Of a DNA stretch of 64,000 nt, positions 42,360-54,653 are shown piece after piece; position 1 is the first letter of the stretch, and every line of letters begins with the position of its first letter. The notes under the pieces are model-generated. The model was not told where the DNA came from. It was given only the letters and a program-made list of their open reading frames with translations, and ran no database searches. This DNA comes from Serripes groenlandicus (taxonomy: Eukaryota > Mollusca > Bivalvia > Cardiida > Cardiidae). Position numbers and translations under genes: made by a program. The stretch is from contig JASEVX010000011.1 in assembly GCA_031761405.1 (NCBI GenBank), forward strand, positions 42,016,411-42,080,410, given 5' to 3'.

Positions 42360-44330
42360 ACATGAGCCCTGATGTTTTCCAACGTATATAACGCATTAAA
42401 AGATACAGCGACAAACATTACAGGACATTCTGCTTAAGTTATGTCTCTAATTACACAGGTTCCAGTTGATTGCTTTCTTCATTGTTGAAATGTATTCTGG
42501 GGCACGACCATGTATGAAATTATCATACAGATACATACTGGCGAACAGACCACAAATGAATATATGGTATGAAAATCGGCCCTGATATTTGTTATTGACA
42601 TGCTCAGGTTCTAGTTGAAGGCTTTCTTCATGAAATTTAATCTGAGGTGCACCTATGTATACATATTATCGCAAATACACACTGGTGTACTGGTGAACGA
42701 ATCCCAAATGCATAAAAGATGAGCCCTGATGTTTGTCGACTTATAAAACGCAAAGACATATGCGTTGACAAACATCGCAGCACATTCTACCTCAATTTTA
42801 TCTATTCATACACAGGTTTAAATTGATGGCTTTCTGCATGGAGAAAATGTATTCTGAAGCTCGTCCACGCATACAATTATCACATATAAACACGTACAGT
42901 TAAACAGACCCCAAATGCATGTCTTGCATGAAAATAGCCCTGGTGTCAAACGTATAAAATGTACCAAAATATACGTGGACAAACATTACAGCACATTCTA
43001 CTTCAGTTGAATCTCTATAAACACAGGTTCTAGTTGATGGCTTCCTCTATGGAATACTGTTTTCAGAAGTGACTCCACGCAATATATTATCACACCAATA
43101 CACGTTCTGACGAACATACCCAAAGTGCCTATATATTGCATGAAAATGAGCCCTGATATTTTTCAACGTATATAAGGCATCAAAATACACGTTGACAACC
43201 ATCCCGGCTAATTCTTCCTTCGGTTGAATCTCTTCATACACAGGTTCTTGTTAATTGTTTTCTGCATTGGTGTATTTTGGGGCGCGTCCACGCATTTATT
43301 TATCACATATATATACATATAGATACTTGTGAATGGATCACTATTCAATCTCTCCTTACACAGGTTCTGGTTGATGACTTTCTGCATCGGGGAGATGTAT
43401 TGTAAGGCGCGTACATGTATGAAATTATCACATATACTGACATCCTGGTGAACAGATCCCACATACATATCATGCATGAAAATGATCCCTGATGTTTATC
43501 AAAGTATAAAACTCTCCAAAGATATACGTTGACAAACATCACAGGACATTTTACTTAAGTTCAATCTGAAATACACAGGTTCTAGTTGATGGCTTCCTGC
43601 ATGAGGGAAATGTATTCTAAGGCACGTCCACGTATGAAATTATCATAGTTATACACATCCTGGTGAACAGTCCCTAAATACATATCATGCATGAAAATGA
43701 CACCTGATGGTTGTCAACGTATGAAACTCACCAAAATATACGTTGACAAACATCACAGGAGATTCTACTTAAGTTCAATCTCTCCTTACACAGGTTCTAG
43801 TTGATGGCTTTCTGCAAAGTGGATATGTATTGTAGGGCGCGTACACGTATACAAATTATCACATTTACACATACCGTTGAACAGACCCTAAATACATATC
43901 ATGCATGAAAATGACCCCTGATGGTTGTCAACGTATAAAACTCACCAAAATATACGTTGACAAACATCACAGGAGATTCTACTTAAGTTCAATCTCTCAT
44001 TACACAGGTTCTAGTTGATGGCTTTCTGTATGAGGGAGATGTGCCATAGGGCGCGTACACGTATGTAATAATCACATATACACACATACTGGTGAAATGA
44101 CAACACAGGAGATTCTATTTAAGTTCAATCTTTCCATACACAGGTTCTAGTTGAAGGCTTTCTTCATGAGGGAAATGTATTCTGAGGCACGTACACGTAT
44201 GAAACTTTTACATATACACACATACTGGTGAACAGACCCTAAATGCATATCATGCATGACAATGACCCCTGTTGATTGTTATCGTATAAAACTCACCAAA
44301 AGGTGATGTTTGTCATTTGTGTACTTTCAA
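42360..44330. repeat. ~210-bp satellite-like array, about ten diverged units
   Basis: Units begin near ACACAGGTTCTAGTTGATGG and contain ACGTTGACAAACATCACAGG. Starts occur at about 42458, 42604, 42811, 43019, 43229, 43358, 43573, 43788, 44003 and 44139. Most spacings are 207-215 bp; three shorter ones (129-146) are deletion forms. Confidence 0.9.
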
Positions 44331-44896
44331 CAAGTCAATATGGCTTGATCAAAACTATGTAGAGGGTCACTGAAAGGACATTTCTATGCAATTTACTTGA
44401 AATTAGACTTGCACTTTCATAAGAATGGAATTTTAAAATGTTGTCATTTTGCCCCTTTTCGGATGCTGCCTAGCTGCCATGATTTTTAAAACAATCAATA
44501 TGGCTATAACAATTATTGTAGAGTGTCACACAATGAACATTTCTACTAAATTATATAGGAATCTGACAAGAGAAGAGGAATTTTAAAGATTGGGCATGTT
44601 GCCCCCTTTGATGCCGAAGCAACCAAAGTTCTCCATAGAATTTGAATCTTTGAACAATTTTGAAAGAGGACCACTATTGTTAAAGGAACATTCCTGTGAA
44701 GTTTGCTTGAACTCTAATGTTTGTCAACAAATGTGACACCTGTCAATTTATAATTGCAACTCCTCCCACTTCATTGAATAAATTAAAATGTCCTGTGATG
44801 TTTGTCAAGGTTTAGAAAATGACCTGTAATGTATGCCAACAACGTATGCCTTCCGCTCGCGAATAAACAAATGTATCAGGTCAATTCGAAACGACA
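44330..44896. other. Intergenic spacer before the tandem duplication
   Basis: No gene. 44460-44700 has a diverged paralogue at about 61620-61870 (AACAATTATTGTAGAGTGTC, AACAATTTTGAAAGAGG). Confidence 0.6.
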
Positions 44897-45324
44897 TTTT
44901 ATGCGATGTCGTCAGATATCGTCAGAACCAATATGCGTTCAACGAAGTATTTCGGTCTGATTTTAATTAGATTGAGGTGGTTATAAGACGGAACATTCCC
45001 CGGAAATACCGGATATTGAATATAGATCAAACGAGCGTGCTTCCGACAGATAAAGAAAAGCGGCGATTGGGGATAATGGTTGCACTGCAAACAGCAAATC
45101 CTTTGTATACGCACGCACCACCCTCTCACTATAGTTGTTACTGTCCGTTTCCATGTACGGGCAAATCCAGATGTAACGTAACACTAGGATTTCATTTCAA
45201 ATTCGAAAATGAGTTATTGCTATTAAATAAATAAACATAATACACAATAATCAATTTTATTGTAATATAAGGCCTACAGCTCAGAATACGATTGAACTGG
45301 TCATTATTTCTATTCTATTATCAT

Positions 45325-46275
45325 GTTATTATGATTTACAACAGATACATACATACACATGTTATTATGATTTACAACAGATACATACATACACCTGTTA
45401 TTCTGATTTACAATACATACATACATACACATGTTATTATGATTTACAACAGATACATACACACTCACATGTTATTATGATTTACAATACATACATACAT
45501 ACACATGTTATTATGATTTACAATACATACATACATACATACACATGTTATTATGATTTACAATAGATACATACACATGTTATTATGATTTACAATAGAT
45601 ACATACATACACACATGTCCTTATGATTTACAATAGATACATACATACACACATGTCATTATGATTTACAATAGATACATACATACACACATGTCATTAT
45701 GATTTACAATAGATACATACATACACACATGTCATTATGATTTACAATAGATACATACATACACATGTTATTATGATTTACAATAGATACATACATACAC
45801 ACATGTCATTATGATTTACAATAGATACATACATACACACATGTCATTATGATTTACAATAGATACATACATACACATGTTATTATGATTTACAATAGAT
45901 ACATACATACACACATGTCATTATGATTTTTACAATATATACCTACACACACATGTTATTGTGATTTACAATAGATACATACATACACATGTCATTATGA
46001 TTTACAATAGATACATACATACACACCTGTTATTATGATTTACAACAGATACATACACACCCACATGTTATTATGATTTACAATACATACATACATACAC
46101 ATGTCATTATGATTTACAATAGATACATACATACACACATGTCATTATGATTTACAATAGATACATACATACACACATGTCATTATGATTTTTACAATAT
46201 ATACCTACACACACATGTTATTGTGATTTACAATAGACACATACACATGTCATTATGATTTACAATAGATACATA
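45325..46275. repeat. ~38-bp minisatellite, about 25 copies
   Basis: Unit contains TTATGATTTACAATAGATAC plus a variable ATAC tetranucleotide run. Copy B has a single unit at about 55088-55120, so the array grew after the duplication or shrank in B. Confidence 0.95.
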
Positions 46276-46428
46276 CTCATGTTTAACATTGACTATAGCA
46301 CAGTATAACGTTCCGGTATAATATTGTTATCAAATGACTAAGATATATAATGTATCAAATGACTAAGATATATAATGTATCCAACAACATTTATAAAATA
46401 AATTGTTCCCTCTCGTAAAATGCCTTTT

Positions 46429-46662
46429 TTAACCCTTTCCCCTCATACGGCAATTCTGTAGCAGACGACTTTGAACGTATTTTGTAAAAAAAATAGAAAA
46501 TCTCCATAACTGAATGGATAACCTATGACAAAAAGTAGAAAATATTGTGGCAAAAAGAAAAAAAATGCACGTTTTGTGCAATTTCTTCTTTTGTCACTAT
46601 GTTTTCAAAAAGCCGTCTGCTGCAGAGGCGTCAGAAAGCGTTTATATGAGGGAAAGGGTTAA
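46429..46662. repeat. CCCTTTCCC/TTAA MITE with an empty site in copy B
   Basis: Element 46433-46658 between TTAA duplications. Copy B has one TTAA at 55270-55273 in the same context (TTTTTAAGAAGTGAG). Confidence 0.95.
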
Positions 46663-46805
46663 GAAGTGAGCAACAGTCAATATGTTACTAGCTATGCTGT
46701 CAGACGTAATACTATACGTATAGCATATTGGTACACAAGTTGGTTTACTGAAACAGCTGACCTTGAAACATTCTAGTCTAAAGTGGCTATAAAGTTTACA
46801 AATTA

Positions 46806-46947
46806 TTAACTCTTTCAGCGCCGAATCGGGCGTCTCCTTTGCTCATGTAATAAAAGTTTGCTGATTTCAGGTGAGACAGCTCGTAACTGCCTGAATCAGT
46901 TTTGTTTGCAAAAACCTCAATATTGCCATTGGCGCTGAAAGAGTTAA
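46806..46947. repeat. CTCTTTCAGCGCC/TTAA MITE, short form
   Basis: TTAA both sides but only about 134 bp inside, with part of the central hairpin deleted. Absent from copy B at about 55400, though the B site is not a clean empty site. Confidence 0.88.
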
Positions 46948-47021
46948 GTTGCGTAGATGCAATAAGTTGCAAGAGGGGCTCAATTTAATTTCCGTTCGAT
47001 CTGTACTTCTTGGTTGAACAA

Positions 47022-47228
47022 TTCATTTATTTATTTATTGGGGTTTTACGCCGCTTTCAACATTAGTTCAGTTATATCACGGCGACAGATCACTTATCCA
47101 TGATCCCTGGGTAAACAAACCAGTACTAGGCTAGAAAATGTGCCTTGCCCAAGGGCACTCCACCATGATGACCGTAGTGCCGCGACTGGGGATCGAACCC
47201 GGGACACCCGGTTTCGAAATCCCCAACG
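47022..47228 (-). repeat. tRNA-derived SINE, family C, with 14-bp target duplication
   Basis: Flanked by TCTTGGTTGAACAA at 47008-47021 and 47229-47242. Copy B has this site once, unoccupied (near 55482-55495). Confidence 0.93.
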
Positions 47229-47347
47229 TCTTGGTTGAACAAGGGAATATGAGCTACGTCATGTGATGGCATGTGTACTGCAGTCATGTTTCAGTCAATA
47301 CTACCCCACTCATAGACGCATTTCCACGCATCAACAGCAGACGATTA

Positions 47348-47560
47348 TTAACTCTTTCAGCGCCGAATTGCTTAAAGAAAACTCTTCGATGTTCAAAATC
47401 GAGCGATTACATTTATATCTTATAGGAGTTTTGGAATATTTTTATAACTAAAAGCCAAACAATGCTGATTTCAGGTGAGACAGCTCGTCACGAGCTGTCT
47501 CACCTGAATATGTATTGCTTGCAAAAAGCTCAATATTGCCTTTGGCGCTGAAAGAGTTAA
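47348..47560. repeat. CTCTTTCAGCGCC/TTAA MITE with an empty site in copy B
   Basis: TTAA at 47348-47351 and 47557-47560. Copy B has a single TTAA at 55600-55603 (GACTATTAAAAACATTGTG). Confidence 0.95.
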
Positions 47561-48489
47561 ATCATTGTGAACAAAGAAAAAAATACTCTAAAATAATGAG
47601 TTTAAAGTACGTGCGAGAGGACCCGTGCGCTCGGTTTCACTTTAAACCCTTTACCAAATGTATCAGAATGTTGATGCGTCTGCGGCAGTATACTTTTGAA
47701 AACATTATGCGAAAAACAGATATTGTTCAAAGTGTGATTTTCAATAGGTTTGATTACATATCTTCCATTTCGTTTGCTGCATAATTGTTCGTATGTTGGA
47801 AAGGCAGGGTTAAAACATTGAGAACAAGGGTTAATAGCGAAAATAGAAATGGTCCATTTTATGATACTCTGTGGTTTCTTTGTGTACATGGATGAATTTC
47901 CTAAACGCGTATCCTGCTGTCATGCCTGAATAGAAACTGCAATTGCAAATAATGTAGAACAGGATTAGCCTGCACATAAACACAAGCTAATTTTGGTCTA
48001 CATTGTTTTCGCTTCTCAATAGTAAGTATAAATTATTCTTTAAATTTGACAGAACCTTATTATATTATGGTGATAATACAAGTTGATTGAATTCGTAGGG
48101 TTAAGAGTAAATATGAACTTTCGATGTGGTCTAGTTGTCGAATGATCGAAAATGAGAGTTACTTTCCAGCTCCTGATGTCCGTCGAATACATTTTTCAGT
48201 TATCGAACATCGAACAGATCGAGGAAAAGGGAGAAATTGGTAACTATGAGTTATTTTTACAATATTTTAAACTCAGGATTAAACTGAAACTTACCTATTT
48301 TCATATTAAACATGTTTTTAAAACTGGCTACAGTTACTGTAAAATACCATATCAATTTTAGTTTGTATGTTTTGCAAAAAAAAGTATATAAAATAATGTT
48401 TCATTGTTGGAATGGACTAAGATATGGAAGTTTACTCTTCACCGTGTAAGGAATTACTGCGTTTGACTCGCAGTTCAAGTGCGTATTTC

Positions 48490-48869
48490 ACCCTTTCAAA
48501 AACTAACAACAAATCTGCAGCAGATGACTTTGAAAACATGTAGGCAAAAACGGGGAAAATCTATAAAAATTGAATATTATTATCGATAAGAGTTTAAAAC
48601 ATTGTGCCAAAAGGAGAAACTGCTCCTTATATAAGTAATTTCTACTTGTGTTACTATGGTTTCAAAAGTCGTCCGCTGCGCATCTCTGCAGGCGGGAAAA
48701 AGTAGAAAACATCTCTATAAATGAGAGACGAATAATTAAATGAAGTTGAAAACATTGTGGCAAAAGGAAAAATTGCCCATGATGAGCAATTTATCTTTTC
48801 GTCACACTGCTTTTAAAATTCGTATGTTGTAGATACCTCATAAAGAGTCTGTATGTGGGAAAGGGTTAA
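48490..48869. repeat. Two CCCTTTCCC MITEs fused by a deletion
   Basis: Copy B keeps both elements apart (57190-57400 and 57456-57683). Copy A lacks about 110-130 bp spanning their junction. Confidence 0.8.
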
Positions 48870-49121
48870 TGACAAACATCAGACTTCATACATTGGCCTG
48901 TACTTGGAACATAATTCTCATCAACTTATTTCTATACAGGGTTTGTTTATTGATTGTAAATCAATGTAATGTTGACTGAACATTGCGAAATTAGCACAGC
49001 AGCAAGGATACAAAGTGTAAATAACATTAATAGATCAGGAGATACGGGATAAACATAGAATACAGTAAACACTTTGTTTTCGTCGACGACACTTCGCCTG
49101 TCCATAATCAATGCGATATAT

Positions 49122-49127
49122 TTTATT
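49122..49127 (-). terminator. Candidate polyadenylation signal of the copy A GPCR
   Basis: AATAAA on the - strand about 14 bp after the stop codon, conserved in copy B at 57935-57940. The very short implied 3' UTR makes this tentative. Confidence 0.3.
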
Positions 49128-49140
49128 AATATGCCTTTCT

Positions 49141-50484
49141 TTAGATATGACAGACTGGTATTTTATTCTCAACTTGAGTGTCAGCTGGCGAGTCCTCAAT
49201 GGTGTTACTCTTTGTGGTGTTCATGATACACAGTGAGGTTTTGGTACCTTTTCTTTGGAAGTTACTTCCCAATGACCTTGACCTTGCCCTTGATGTCGAG
49301 TCACTTGCACTTTCGCGTCGGTCGGGGATTCCCTTATATAGGTTACACAGTTTGAAGCATTTTAAACCGAAGATTAGTTGTTTGACACCTTGCCTGAACT
49401 TCTTATTCATGACTATATAGATCCAGAAGTTGGCATGAAAACTAAGAACGAGTAAAACTTCGTAAGCGCTCCTGAATCGCCGTCTGGTGATTAAGGTCAA
49501 CGGTGTAACACCGACCGCCTGGGCAAGGTGCTTTGATACTTCAACCAATCGGTAAATTCCGTACATCATTTCCGGGATAAGGAATACAATAACAATGGCA
49601 AGAACAACTGATAGTACCCGCTTGTTTTCCGCCTCCCGATTTTTAGCAGCACGTACGCTCAGCGACCTCTTTATTTCTTTCGAAGAAAACAGGCTTTTCA
49701 TCATCAATGCGGTCATCGTAAGCAATAAAACACATGGTATAAAATGCATCAGGTGGAATACCGACCACATGTAGTAGCAGCCATATTTACAATGAATTTC
49801 TAAATTCCAAACACATTGGTATTCATATTTAGCGTTTATAGAATTATAAACGCTTTTCAAGTGAGCTCCTACAGCGTGATATAGGTGGGCCAATGGAGAT
49901 AATCCAACAATGACTGCGATCATATAGCCGGTTTTCTTAATTCTGAAGTAGCGATTTGCCTTGAACGGATATCTGACCAGCACCATTCTTTGAAATGCTA
50001 GAAGCACGGTCAGCCAAATTGACATCGTATGAAATCCTCTGGACAGAAAGTACCTCAAAAACATAAAAGCTTTGCATAACGCGGCGGTCATTTCAACTCG
50101 GTCGAAAACTCCCGAGTTCCCTTCGTTGGCGTAGATGTAACCCATAGGGATGGTAACCAGCCCAGTGAGGGCGTCACTGCATGCAATAACAGTGAGAATC
50201 AAATTGGTGGACGTACGCATCTTCTTGTGGATGAGCACCAGGATGACCAGGATGTTGGCGATGGTTGTTAGACATATAAGCGGAGTCCAGAAGTAAAGAA
50301 ACAGTGGCCTTTCAAAGTTGAACGTCTTGTAGTAGTATATCTCGTGTGTTAGATCGTCGTCGTATCCGTCGTAGTAGTATTCGTCGTAGTAGTATCCGTC
50401 GTACGACGAGTCGTTCACTCCGTGATCAACATCGGGATCAACCGGTTCCTTGGAGTCGTTATAAGGTGCATGCGACATATTCAT
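49141..50484 (-). CDS. Rhodopsin-like GPCR, tandem copy A, intronless
   Basis: 447 residues, ATG at 50484, TAA at 49141-49143. Seven membrane segments: TM1 about 62-86, TM2 about 94-117, TM3 about 137-168 (Cys137, ending AFQR 163-166 in place of DRY), TM4 about 185-203, TM5 about 238-264, TM6 about 289-313 (FLIPEMMYGIY), TM7 about 338-360 with NFWIY (352-356) in place of NPxxY. The second extracellular loop (about 204-238) holds Cys224, the likely disulfide partner of Cys137. The N-terminus (1-58) is rich in Asp and Tyr (YYYDEYYYDGYDDD), a setting in which Tyr can be sulfated. It shares FHTxSxWLT, the N(R/A)EAEN(K/R)R block before TM6 and SFHANFW with the receptor at 27547, so all three belong to one family. 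Probably a neuropeptide-type or chemosensory receptor; ligand unknown. Confidence 0.93.
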   Translation of the reverse strand: MNMSHAPYNDSKEPVDPDVDHGVNDSSYDGYYYDEYYYDGYDDDLTHEIYYYKTFNFERPLFLYFWTPLICLTTIANILVILVLIHKKMRTSTNLILTVIACSDALTGLVTIPMGYIYANEGNSGVFDRVEMTAALCKAFMFLRYFLSRGFHTMSIWLTVLLAFQRMVLVRYPFKANRYFRIKKTGYMIAVIVGLSPLAHLYHAVGAHLKSVYNSINAKYEYQCVWNLEIHCKYGCYYMWSVFHLMHFIPCVLLLTMTALMMKSLFSSKEIKRSLSVRAAKNREAENKRVLSVVLAIVIVFLIPEMMYGIYRLVEVSKHLAQAVGVTPLTLITRRRFRSAYEVLLVLSFHANFWIYIVMNKKFRQGVKQLIFGLKCFKLCNLYKGIPDRRESASDSTSRARSRSLGSNFQRKGTKTSLCIMNTTKSNTIEDSPADTQVENKIPVCHI

Positions 50485-50589
50485 GTATTTGTTTCCTGCT
50501 TTTTAGAACTAATATACCTAGAAAAAATATACAACACAGAGGATTATTCTCCGAGCAAAAGCAATGAAAAAATATAAAGTTCTTTGTAA

Positions 50590-50770
50590 ACATATGATTG
50601 ATTGATTGTTTGGTGTTTTACGCCCGCTTTCAATAATATTTCAGTTATATCACAGCGTTGCCTTGGTAAATTACAAGTACTAATGGTCCATTTATCCTGA
50701 CACCAGCCCTGTCAGTCGTAATGCTAATTAAGCAACCCTGAACGCCAAGGTTGGAGCCATTACTATCATT
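50590..50770 (-). repeat. tRNA-derived SINE, family B, shared with copy B
   Basis: TTTGGTGTTTTACGCCCGC tail just upstream of the GPCR; counterpart at 59397-59575, so it predates the duplication. Confidence 0.8.
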
Positions 50771-50810
50771 GTTTTTGTAAATAAGCGTTGAGTAGAGATT
50801 TCGTGCGGGT

Positions 50811-51040
50811 TTTAACATTTTTCCACATATATACGTTTTCTGAGGCCTCTGCACCAGACGACCTTTGAAAACATTGAGGCAAAATGAAAAATTGCTAATA
50901 ATGAGCAAAATCTCCTTTTGCCACAACGTTTTCAAATATATTTAATAGCTTAATATCCATCTATGGAGTTGTTTATGCTTTTGACATGGTGGTTTCAAAG
51001 ACGTCTTCTGTATATTTACTGTATGTGGGAAATGGTTAAG
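50811..51040. repeat. CCCTTTCCC MITE, diverged, shared with copy B
   Basis: Left end lost; ends TATGTGGGAAATGGTTAA. Counterpart at 59611-59829. Confidence 0.75.
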
Positions 51041-51149
51041 ATCAAATCCTTAAACATTTATCTGCATAACAAGGTCCGCTTTCATAGTTATTTATGGTAC
51101 ACTGACCTTGTGATTTAGCTGAAAATACCTACATGAATTCAGCCTGTTT

Positions 51150-51427
51150 CGAGAGACCAATCGATAGCTCGAGACAATTACTGTAAATCCAGGGGTTGTG
51201 AGTTCGAACCCAACCTCGGCCAACATTCTTTCCGAAGTTTGACAAAAGGCATTGTGACAAGTGTCATTCGTTTTTAATGGAATTAGGGTCTATGTAAAAT
51301 AGCAGCCAGTTACTTGGAAATGAGTACTGGTATGAGAAAGCGAGGAAACACATGAGTAGGTGAGTAGGTGAACTGGCCGCCGTTGAAAATTGTTGAAAAC
51401 GGGGTTAAACCCCAACCAATCAATCGA
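51150..51427 (+). repeat. tRNA-derived SINE, family A, shared with copy B
   Basis: CCAGGGGTTGTGAGTTCGAA head and AAACCCCAACCAATCAATC tail. Counterpart 59960-60242. Confidence 0.82.
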
Positions 51428-51943
51428 GACGGTCCCATTCGACTTTTCGAGATATTGCGAGTTCAGCGTAGTAAAGCTAAACAGGAATCAACACCATCGG
51501 ATGTTTAAATTTCTTTAAGACACACAATGCTGATTTTAAGTGTTTGCAATAATCTCAATATTGCCATTGGTACTGAAAGAGTTTGTCTGCAATGTTTTCA
51601 AAAACCATCCGCGATGTCGTCTGTCTCCGGGATAGAATAAAATGAATACAATTGTTACATATATACGGAAAAGGTGTTTCCGTCGATAACAGTTTGAATG
51701 ACGGATTTCCTTACTATGCAGGGATAACACTTCATCTGAATGACCCTATGCGAAACAACTTTAGCTGAATATCATTTTGCGTACAGTTGCTACTTTTTTG
51801 CATGTACCCGTCCATAAGCTAGATTTAATGATACATCATATTTGAACCGCGTACCACGAAAAGGGATCTTAGTACATCTGCAAACAGCCAAGACCATACG
51901 GGTAATCTCGCCGGGGTCATCAATGTCCCAATCTGACCATATT

Positions 51944-52205
51944 TAGATTGATTGATTAGGGTTTAACGCCGTATTCAACAATTGTTCAGTCATATCGCGG
52001 CGACCAGTTCAGCTACTCATGTGTTTCCAGTAATCCACACAACGATCTTAACAAGCAACTGTCTGCTTTTCCACATAGACTATTGGCCCATTGGTGGAAG
52101 ACGAATGACGCTTGTCAAAATTACTTTTGTCAAACGAGCTGAGATTTTAAATCACAACCTCTGGATTGACAGCCCGCGTCGCTAACGACTGAGCTACCGA
52201 GGCTC
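51944..52205 (-). repeat. tRNA-derived SINE, family A, shared with copy B
   Basis: Tail ATTGATTGATTAGGG, head ending CTGAGCTACCGAGGCTCG. Counterpart 60694-60957. Confidence 0.85.
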
Positions 52206-52332
52206 GTACATATTAAGAAGAGCCGTAGATATAACTTCCGATGATTAGCAGGGGGTAATTCTTTCACTGCCACGCCCCTTCAAACGAGAACAGTGAATGC
52301 AAAAAGAACAGTTTGCGCCTGAATTGGTTCAT

Positions 52333-52700
52333 TTAATCCCCTTTCCGTCTTATAACAAATCTGCAGCAGGCGCCTTTTAAAACACCGAGACAAACCATAT
52401 GAATTGAAGTTACTTTACTGAAAATAGATGATAATTATTGCAAAATGGGACATTTTCACCTTTTGCCACGAGGTTTTCAAAGTACGTCTGCTGCAGATGC
52501 GTCTGCTAGTAGTAAAGGGTTAAAAGCAGTTTCAGATGCTTATGACGTTTTATTAACACAAGACTTGGGAGTGAATTACTTGGAAATGTTATAATGTAAC
52601 CCTTTCCCACATACGACGCTTTCTGACGCCACTGCATTAGACAACTTTTTAAGTCGATGTGGCAAAATGAAGAATTGGTCATAATGATTTCAGAAGCGCT
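52333..52700. repeat. Two CCCTTTCCC MITE copies
   Basis: 52333-52522 is full length; 52597-52700 is partial. In copy B the first is reduced to about 38 bp (61081-61118) by a deletion with GCAG at both breakpoints. Confidence 0.78.
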
Positions 52701-52924
52701 TCCACGCAAAGTATTATCACACTTCTATTGGTTGAAAGTAATCAATTGTGCTGATCCCTGAGAAAAATATTGAGCGTTTCAATATTCGTTACACCAAAAA
52801 TGACAATGGGACATAGTATCATGAAGTTATCAATATTGTCACCATTCACAAAAGTATAATCCAATTTACTAAAGCGAAAACAATTCTGAACAGAGTATGA
52901 GGAGTTTTAACCCAGATTGGGTTT

Positions 52925-53880
52925 TTTGTATGTCTATCGATTTTTCACTACGTGTCATCTATTAAACATGTACCAAACAACGTACCATGAACAGTATAAG
53001 CACGGTTTTTTCCTAGGACTATCAAGGACTTGAACCCCCTTCCTCCGGACTTTGCGATGATTACGTCTGTAGACTGATTCAAGTCCCGTCTGTATTGATA
53101 CACAGCCTAAACCAACACAGATTGTTCTTGTTTTAATTTTTATTTTTAATTTGTAAATATGCCTAATTAGTTGTTACTACCATTTTAATGGTTTCACCTG
53201 CCTGCGATGCACAAAGCCCAAAGTAACAAAAGTAGAAGTAAAAGGTAGCTGGTCTCTAAATCATCAAAGTTTGGATGAGAGCGCTTTGTAACGTTACTGT
53301 ATGGAAAATAATAGTTCCGTTCTTAGCAGCACGTGTAAAAGATCTGAGTGCAATATCAAAAAGGAACAATATCAAACTATACAATAAGACATTTTATTGT
53401 ATCCTTCCATGTTCCAGTTGGTAAAAGGATTCAATATCAGTTAATATTGCACGGGTTGATATTGCACGCATTGATAGTGCACTCGGATCTTTTTCACGTA
53501 ATGCTAAGGACGGAACTATGTCCATACAGTAACGTTACTAAGCGCTCTCATCCAACCGTTCATGCTTTAGAGACCAGCTAACTTCTCCTTCTACTTTGTT
53601 ATTGTCAAGGTTTAGTGCATCGCAGGCAAGTGAAGCCATCAAAATGGTTAAAACAACTAATTAGGCATATTTACAAATATAAATGAAATAAACATCTGTG
53701 TTGTTAAGGCCGTGTATTAATGTAGACGGGACTTGAATCAGTTTACAGATCTGCGCAAGGTTCGGCTTTCTGATAGTCCTAGGAAAAAGCTGTGCTTATA
53801 CGGTTCGTAGTACATTGTTTTGTACATCTTTTATAGATGACACGTAGTGAAAAATCAATAGACATACACAAAACTTATAG
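52925..53880. repeat. Large inner palindrome of the P foldback element, copy A
   Basis: GTATGTCTATCGATTTTTCA at the left is mirrored by TGAAAAATCAATAGACATAC at the right; arms of about 450 bp carry CGGGACTTGAATCAG, AATTAGGCATATTTACAAAT and ACGTTACTGTATGGA with their complements. Counterpart 62490-63412. Confidence 0.88.
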
Positions 53881-54519
53881 CGTTAGCTGTGCTAGTAAAT
53901 AGCTACGTCGTTTCTGACGTAATAATGTGACGTGTACATCAATACTATTGCTCGATTGTTGTTTTGATTGTAGTTGACGATCTATTATAAGTGTATCAAC
54001 AAATAAAGAGGGATTCATAACTGCTATGATGAATAAGCAAATGATTGTTTTAAAGGTAGGTCTTCAGATTTGTTTCGTTATCCTCCGATGTGAAGTTTAT
54101 CAATGCAGTAGCCTGTATATGTATATAAAAGATGTGTGTTCGCTTTACTGAACATACTGCTAGGTCAAAAGACCCTTTTAAAAGGGCATCTATATGGTAA
54201 TAAAAAAAATCCAGGCGTAAATACAAGAATATTTAAAGAGAATACACGAGTTCTTAATGGCAAACACTGTTAGAAAAGGTGTTACACATCATTTTGTCGA
54301 CGATTTAGTTTTGAGTCGACAACAATGGCGGTTCGTAAATCATATTTTCCACAACCTTGGCAACTATCGGAAAGGAGAGTATAATTGCGCAATATATCAT
54401 TAATGTGTATTTATCTTAACAATCCAAAACGTGTTAATTTTCTAAATTTGTGACATGTTTAAAACAAACAATACGATCAATTTTGAATAACCAATATCAA
54501 ATTATACAATAAAAAGGTT

Positions 54520-54653
54520 ATTGCATGATTATGGGAATCCATTGTGTTGGGACTCGTTCCTTCGGCGGAGTTCTGCCCTCGCAAGCTCGGGAAACTCAGC
54601 CGAAGGAACTCGTCCAACACAATATGTTCCCATATTGATGCAATAACCTATAT
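54520..54653. repeat. Terminal hairpin of the P element at the duplication junction
   Basis: GGTTATTGCATGATTATGGG and CTCGTTCCTTCGGCGGAGTT are mirrored before CCCATATTGATGCAATAACC. The tandem copy B starts right after it. Confidence 0.85.

Larger units (their letters stand above)
44897..54651. repeat. Tandem segmental duplication, copy A
   Basis: Starts at TATGCGATGTCGTCAGAT. It shares colinear flanks, a GPCR, SINEs and MITEs with copy B. Extra relative to B: an expanded minisatellite, three MITEs and one SINE. Confidence 0.92.

Noticed and set aside
42154..42418. Cys/Val-rich and Thr/His-rich open frames
   Set aside because: Translations of a GT/CA microsatellite.
640..50484. Functional link between the sulfotransferase and the Tyr-rich GPCRs
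   Set aside because: The enzyme has no signal peptide or membrane anchor, so it is cytosolic, whereas receptor tyrosines are sulfated in the Golgi by a different family.
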